From Liolophura sinensis (lineage: Eukaryota > Mollusca > Polyplacophora > Chitonida > Chitonidae), in assembly GCF_032854445.1 (NCBI RefSeq), contig NC_088304.1, forward strand, positions 35,509,551 through 35,573,550: DNA of 64,000 bases, written 5' to 3'. This document shows positions 59,969 through 64,000 of the stretch, one piece after another; positions within the stretch are counted from its first letter, which is position 1; each line of letters starts with the position of its first letter. A program made the position numbers and the translations under genes. The notes below the pieces were generated by a model. That model had not been told where the DNA came from and searched no databases. It saw only the letters and a program-made list of their open reading frames with translations.

Positions 59969-59981
59969 ATATTATTGAGCA

Positions 59982-60639
59982 AATGTCAGATTATAAGAAA
60001 CTGTGTCTTATATAAAATAAACAAAGCGTAGCTGACATGTTTAAAGCTATTTATTTCTAATACAACGTAACATCTGTAAATGAAGAGCATCATTCATTAA
60101 TGGGTCAGTCTACAAATCATTGAATAAGTCAATCAAGGAATCATCGAAATAGTCAAGCAATGGTTAAGCCTGTCATTAAATCAACCATTTTTTACATCAT
60201 TTATTCTCATAAATATTGTTGATTGTGCAAGTCAATTACTCCAACATTAGTCCAATAAATCATTTTGAATTAGTTCATCAAAAAATACACTTGTCCATTA
60301 ATGAATCAGTCAATCACTGATTCTCTTAGTCCATGGATACGTTCTCCAATCTATTCTCGCCAGGATATATGGCTGAAATGTTGCCGATGTGGCGTTAAGC
60401 CATAATCATTCATTCCAATCTATTCTAACAATTCAATATATTTCATTAATTCAATATTAATTCAATATATCAATAAAACAATCCATTATTAAACCGTTTT
60501 TTACTATAGTTATTCAAACCATGTATCCCTGAAAATAGAAAATTATAAGACAGGTATACAGGAAATATAGTATCTTTAACACTGACGTTACGGTGATAAC
60601 CTGTCACATGTGTTGAGCCTGTTTAACGAAATGTAACAC
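59982..60639. other. Low-complexity-like AT-rich DNA
   Basis: Many short ATCATT/CAATCA-like motifs (60080-60480) suggest an old decayed repeat, plus the SINE-like tail at 60358. Confidence 0.45.
60358..60420 (+). mobile_element. Third SINE-like 3' end
   Basis: ATATGGCTGAAATGTTGCCG, ATGTGGCGTTAAGCCATAAT, CATTCATTCC. A different 3' end from SINE-A and SINE-B; only the tail survives. Confidence 0.45.
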
Positions 60640-61500
60640 AGTCGTAGACAGTGGTTTGAACGAGGAGTTTTGTGACAAAGATCCAACACACTGATTCAGA
60701 TATGTCAGTGACATCTGGGTTAAGATTAGCCGACGTAGTCTCCCGGGTTTCTTATCCTTTCTTAATAATTTGGATAGCAAAATAAAATTCACTATGGAAG
60801 AAATGGCAGATTGTCAACTTCCGTTTCTGGACATTGCTTTACAGTGTGCCGTAAACCAACACACAATGATCTGTACCTTGATTTCCATTCATACCATCTG
60901 TGAAATCACTGAGTGTCATCAGAGCTCTACATAACAGGGCTAAAACTAACCACGACCACGACCAAGAGAACAATCACATAAAAGCACCCTGTACCCCCAG
61001 AGGGTATCAAGAATGGACAATTCACAGGGCCCTCAAAGTGAATACCACTCTTTCTGCCCCAGTCATTCCACAATCACCTATCAGCATTACAGTAACTTTG
61101 CCATACATACAGGGCTCATCGGATACAGCGAGCAGAATTCTCAATCAGCACTCTGTTAGAGTAGCTTTTAAACTTAATCACAATATAAGAAACTTATTTG
61201 TGCACCCAAAAGATAAACAAGTAAAAGAAAAAAGAGAACGGCACAGTGTATGGTATTACATGTAGTGACCCCGAAACCAACCTTGGGGAAGCCCTACATC
61301 TAGTTACAACGCTACCGCAGTGTTCCAGCATCTTTGTAACTCTAGTCACACCTTCCCTAATAAAAAAAATGCCACTGCCTTTAGCAAAGAGCCTAGGTTG
61401 TTTGAACGAGGAATTAAAGAGGCTATTTTGTCCGAGCTGTAAACCCCACTAAATCTCAACGGCTATTTAGGATATAACTTATACTACACTTGGTAACCCG
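60640..61500 (+). mobile_element. Penelope-like retroelement remnant (RT plus GIY-YIG)
   Basis: A decayed fragment of a Penelope-like element, a retrotransposon whose protein joins a reverse transcriptase to a C-terminal GIY-YIG endonuclease. In order: FRYVSDIWVKI (60695 on) matches the RT catalytic block, but the YVDD box reads YVSD, so one catalytic aspartate is lost. Then SFLNNLDSKIKFTMEE and LPFLDIALQ in the same frame; VCRKPTHNDLYLDFHSYH one frame on (60844); SLSVIRALHNRAKT and, further on, LPYIQG and LFVHPKDKQ in the third frame (60900-61265). GTVYGITCSDPETNLGEAL (61240 on) looks like a worn GIY-YIG start, and EPRLFERGIKEAI (61389 on) like the conserved C-terminal block. Two frameshifts within the RT and a stop near 61440 show it is dead. 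The 5' part (N-terminus, most RT fingers) and both termini are missing. Confidence 0.8.
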
Positions 61501-62415
61501 AACTGAAAAAACATAAGAAAAATTTTAGTGTAAGTTTTTGGAGAGTTATGTATATTCCTTGCATGTTCCTTGTACAACTGAGACCAACCTGGGTAGCTAT
61601 AAAACTATGAATATGGACATTTGTACTGCAAGTATTTTAAAATAATTGTGTAAAAAGTTTCTTAAATATAAAGTAAATCCGCTGTTATTCTACCTGGCCT
61701 CTGCACAGCTGTATTGGTTACTGGGTTTTGTTGAAATCTTAAATAAATATAATCACTTAACACCGGTGTTAGAGAATAACAACCTGGTCTATTAGAGCAG
61801 CTCTGTAACTTTCAGTTGCTAACCTGGATGTCTAATAACCTTCATTGTTACATGCATCCGTTAATTAATAAATCAACCAACAACCAAATCCTTTAATAAA
61901 CCGACCTATGTATGAGTCAACCGACAATACATTTAGTCAGTAAATACATGATACCCTCCAAAACCTAATCTGTGAATTTTAACAGAAAGTCTGTTATCTG
62001 TTATCATAACATACTATGCTGTCATATTAAACATAAAATCACGTTAGTCTAATAGAACCTTGATGTTGAATTAATAGAATATGTGTGTTATATTTAACAC
62101 AATAATTTTCTGCAATAGCAGAATACATTCTAGCATCACTCAGGCAACAGACTTTCTTTTAAAACAGATTAATTTTTGAATGTATAAGCAATGAATCAGT
62201 TAAAAACCGAATTAGTGTGTTATCTAATGCAGTTATCCGAAGAATCAGTCTATAACTGATTTACTGAATCACTGGCCCATTGATCAGACGATTAGTAATC
62301 GAGGACTACATTGATAATTGAATCTATCAAAGGCTGGATCACTCAATCAGAGAATTAATCAATCAATGTCTTTATGAAAGGTTCAGTTAAACGATAAATC
62401 GGGTTTTCAATCTAT
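61501..62415. other. No gene seen
   Basis: AT-rich; may include the unrecognised 3' flank of the Penelope-like remnant. Confidence 0.5.
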
Positions 62416-62492
62416 CATTTATTTATTTCTTTGATTGGTGTTTTACGTCGTACTCAAGAGTATTTCACTTGTATGACGCCGGCCAGATTCAT
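62416..62492 (-). mobile_element. SINE-A 3' fragment
   Basis: TTGATTGGTGTTTTACGTCG, TACTCAAGAGTATTTCACTT, then GCCGGCCAG. Confidence 0.68.
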
Positions 62493-64000
62493 CGTATTCA
62501 ATAAGTCAGTTCCTGATCGTGCTTTTATTTCAGTGAAGTGCAATGTAGTCAGCGTAGACCATTTCTATGCATTATCTGATACCTGTAATACATTCTAATA
62601 AGTTATTAAGGACGGAAACGAATTCGAAGGAGCATCAATACGTAGATACAGACGATTGTTATCTGGAGTGGATGTTACAGACATAAAATATCTATGATCT
62701 TTCCCCGGTTCTGTAAGCGAGTCACTCAACACTTGAAGTGGTATTTAAATATCTTCATAATGGAATTCCCGTGTGAACGCGACGTTTTTTGTGTCTCCAC
62801 TTCCTGTAGCAAGATTTTCACAGCATTCTGGGAAAACCAGCAAACCAACTGCCTTGGTTAAATGATGACGCCGTCGGTATTTGTTTATTGCTGTGACTGT
62901 TACACCTGTCACAGACCACGGAACACATCGATTTTCACACCTGTGCACAACACCAACTGTTCAGCGCAGTACCGATGTTTATCTTTTCATACAGCAATCA
63001 ATATTTGTTGTGTAACCAAAGTAGAGAGCTGGCTGACAGAGTGGAATGGGCTTGGTATTGACCTGCTTGACAGCTACACTCACAGTCTCCAGTATGTAGC
63101 TGTAAATAATACCTTTGACTTCCTTTTGTTTGTTCACGCCAGACGCTGGTAAAGATTAATGTCAGTTTAACAAATTATTTCTTAACGATTCATGTAAAAA
63201 CTGTAAACTAATTTATCATTCTTGCACAACATCTGTGTAAAACATCAATGTCTCACTGTTCTATTTAAGGAATTCCCGATATCTGGGTTGGATCATCAGT
63301 TCTCTTTACGTTGAGAGGCGTTAGTATGCATTCATATGAACGATGCGTAGTTCAGCTTTATAATAGCGCAATGAACAATCACCGAAATAACAAGATGTAT
63401 GAAATTTTGCATTCAATGCATTGTTTAATCAGTCAATACACACCATAATGGATACATTCATTCTGATGCAGTAAAACACAGATATCCTGGTCTCAAACAA
63501 TATCACGAAGGAAAGCTCCTTTAAGAAAGTATTCATCAATAATTCCCTTGAGTATGTTTGGCAGAGTATCAATAGGCCATTTCAACATGCCATTGCCTGC
63601 CATAACTTTGCAGAGAGCATGATATGAAAACCGTACTTAGAAAAGGATCCTTTGTGTACTAGCTTGTACTCGTTTTTGTTCAAACAACAAAGCAACATAC
63701 GATTAATATTCATTACGCTGAACGTATGGTGTTTTCTTTTTGTTCAAACAACAAACCACCATACGCTTAATACAAAGAATATGTGAGGGAAAGCTTGAAC
63801 TGCAATGTTATTGGATATTCTCCTGGTCTCTTACTAGACTAGATAACTGTTTCTCTTTGTTCTAAATTTAAAAACTGTTTTTCCACATTTACGGGTCTAA
63901 AATCAACAACGATAAATAGATAGAGAGTCATTATGTCTTAATTAGCTAAAAATATAATTTGTTGCTCGATTTAAAAATCTAGTTTGAGCTAAAATACCTC
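62493..64000. other. No gene seen
   Basis: A 96-codon plus ORF (62862-63152) has no recognised domain. The 64-bp duplication lies at 63673. Confidence 0.5.
63673..63790 (+). repeat. 64-bp imperfect tandem duplication
   Basis: TTTTTGTTCAAACAACAAA at 63673 and 63737, each followed by a CAWACG-TTAAT stretch. Confidence 0.65.

Overview
This window looks like nuclear DNA from an invertebrate animal, most likely a lophotrochozoan such as a marine mollusc (inference). The evidence is a spliced animal-type two-pore potassium (K2P) channel gene with consensus GT/AG introns, many tRNA-derived SINEs ending in AAATAAATAAAT or ACTCACTCACT tails, a decayed Penelope-like retroelement, and about fifteen tandem-repeat arrays. 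Nothing is bacterial: there are no operons, no dense ORFs and no Shine-Dalgarno-led genes. The species and the repeat-library family names cannot be fixed from the sequence alone.

Gene content is very low. The one confident gene is a K2P channel on the minus strand (coding 26034 down to 21959; two coding exons, 419 codons as read). Its intron of about 2.8 kb interrupts the first glycine codon of the GYG selectivity filter. A strong acceptor at 26233-26235 suggests the exon carrying the start codon also holds about 198 bases of 5' UTR, so a non-coding first exon should lie further upstream. Three other minus-strand segments (6639-6839, 38948-39078, 55349 to about 55640) are weak exon candidates of unknown function.

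Layout. 1-9.6 kb: SINE pieces, an 18-bp minisatellite and copies of a dispersed repeat (here called R). 9.6-21 kb: SINEs, more R copies, two related pyrimidine-rich arrays (11.8-12.3 and 14.1-14.4 kb) and a 28-bp array (15.7-16.6 kb). 21.9-26.2 kb: the K2P gene, with a SINE and a decayed tandem repeat in its intron. 28-36 kb: the most repeat-rich block, holding a TATG microsatellite, a foldback element of about 830 bp, a second-family SINE, a 36-bp array of about 2 kb with 144-bp higher-order periodicity, and a 45-bp array of about 1.5 kb lying between inverted SINE fragments. 41.4-42.5 kb: a 25-bp array. 44.7-46.2 kb: an array whose unit resembles the first part of a tRNA/SINE head, followed by a 53-bp array. 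47-64 kb: mostly unrecognised AT-rich DNA with scattered SINEs, a CpG-rich patch near 55.4-55.8 kb and the Penelope-like remnant at 60.6-61.5 kb.

The parts do not form a pathway. This is one ion-channel gene in a gene-poor landscape shaped by SINE retrotransposition, foldback DNA and repeated local tandem amplification. Many of the long open frames are simply tandem repeats whose unit length is a multiple of three.
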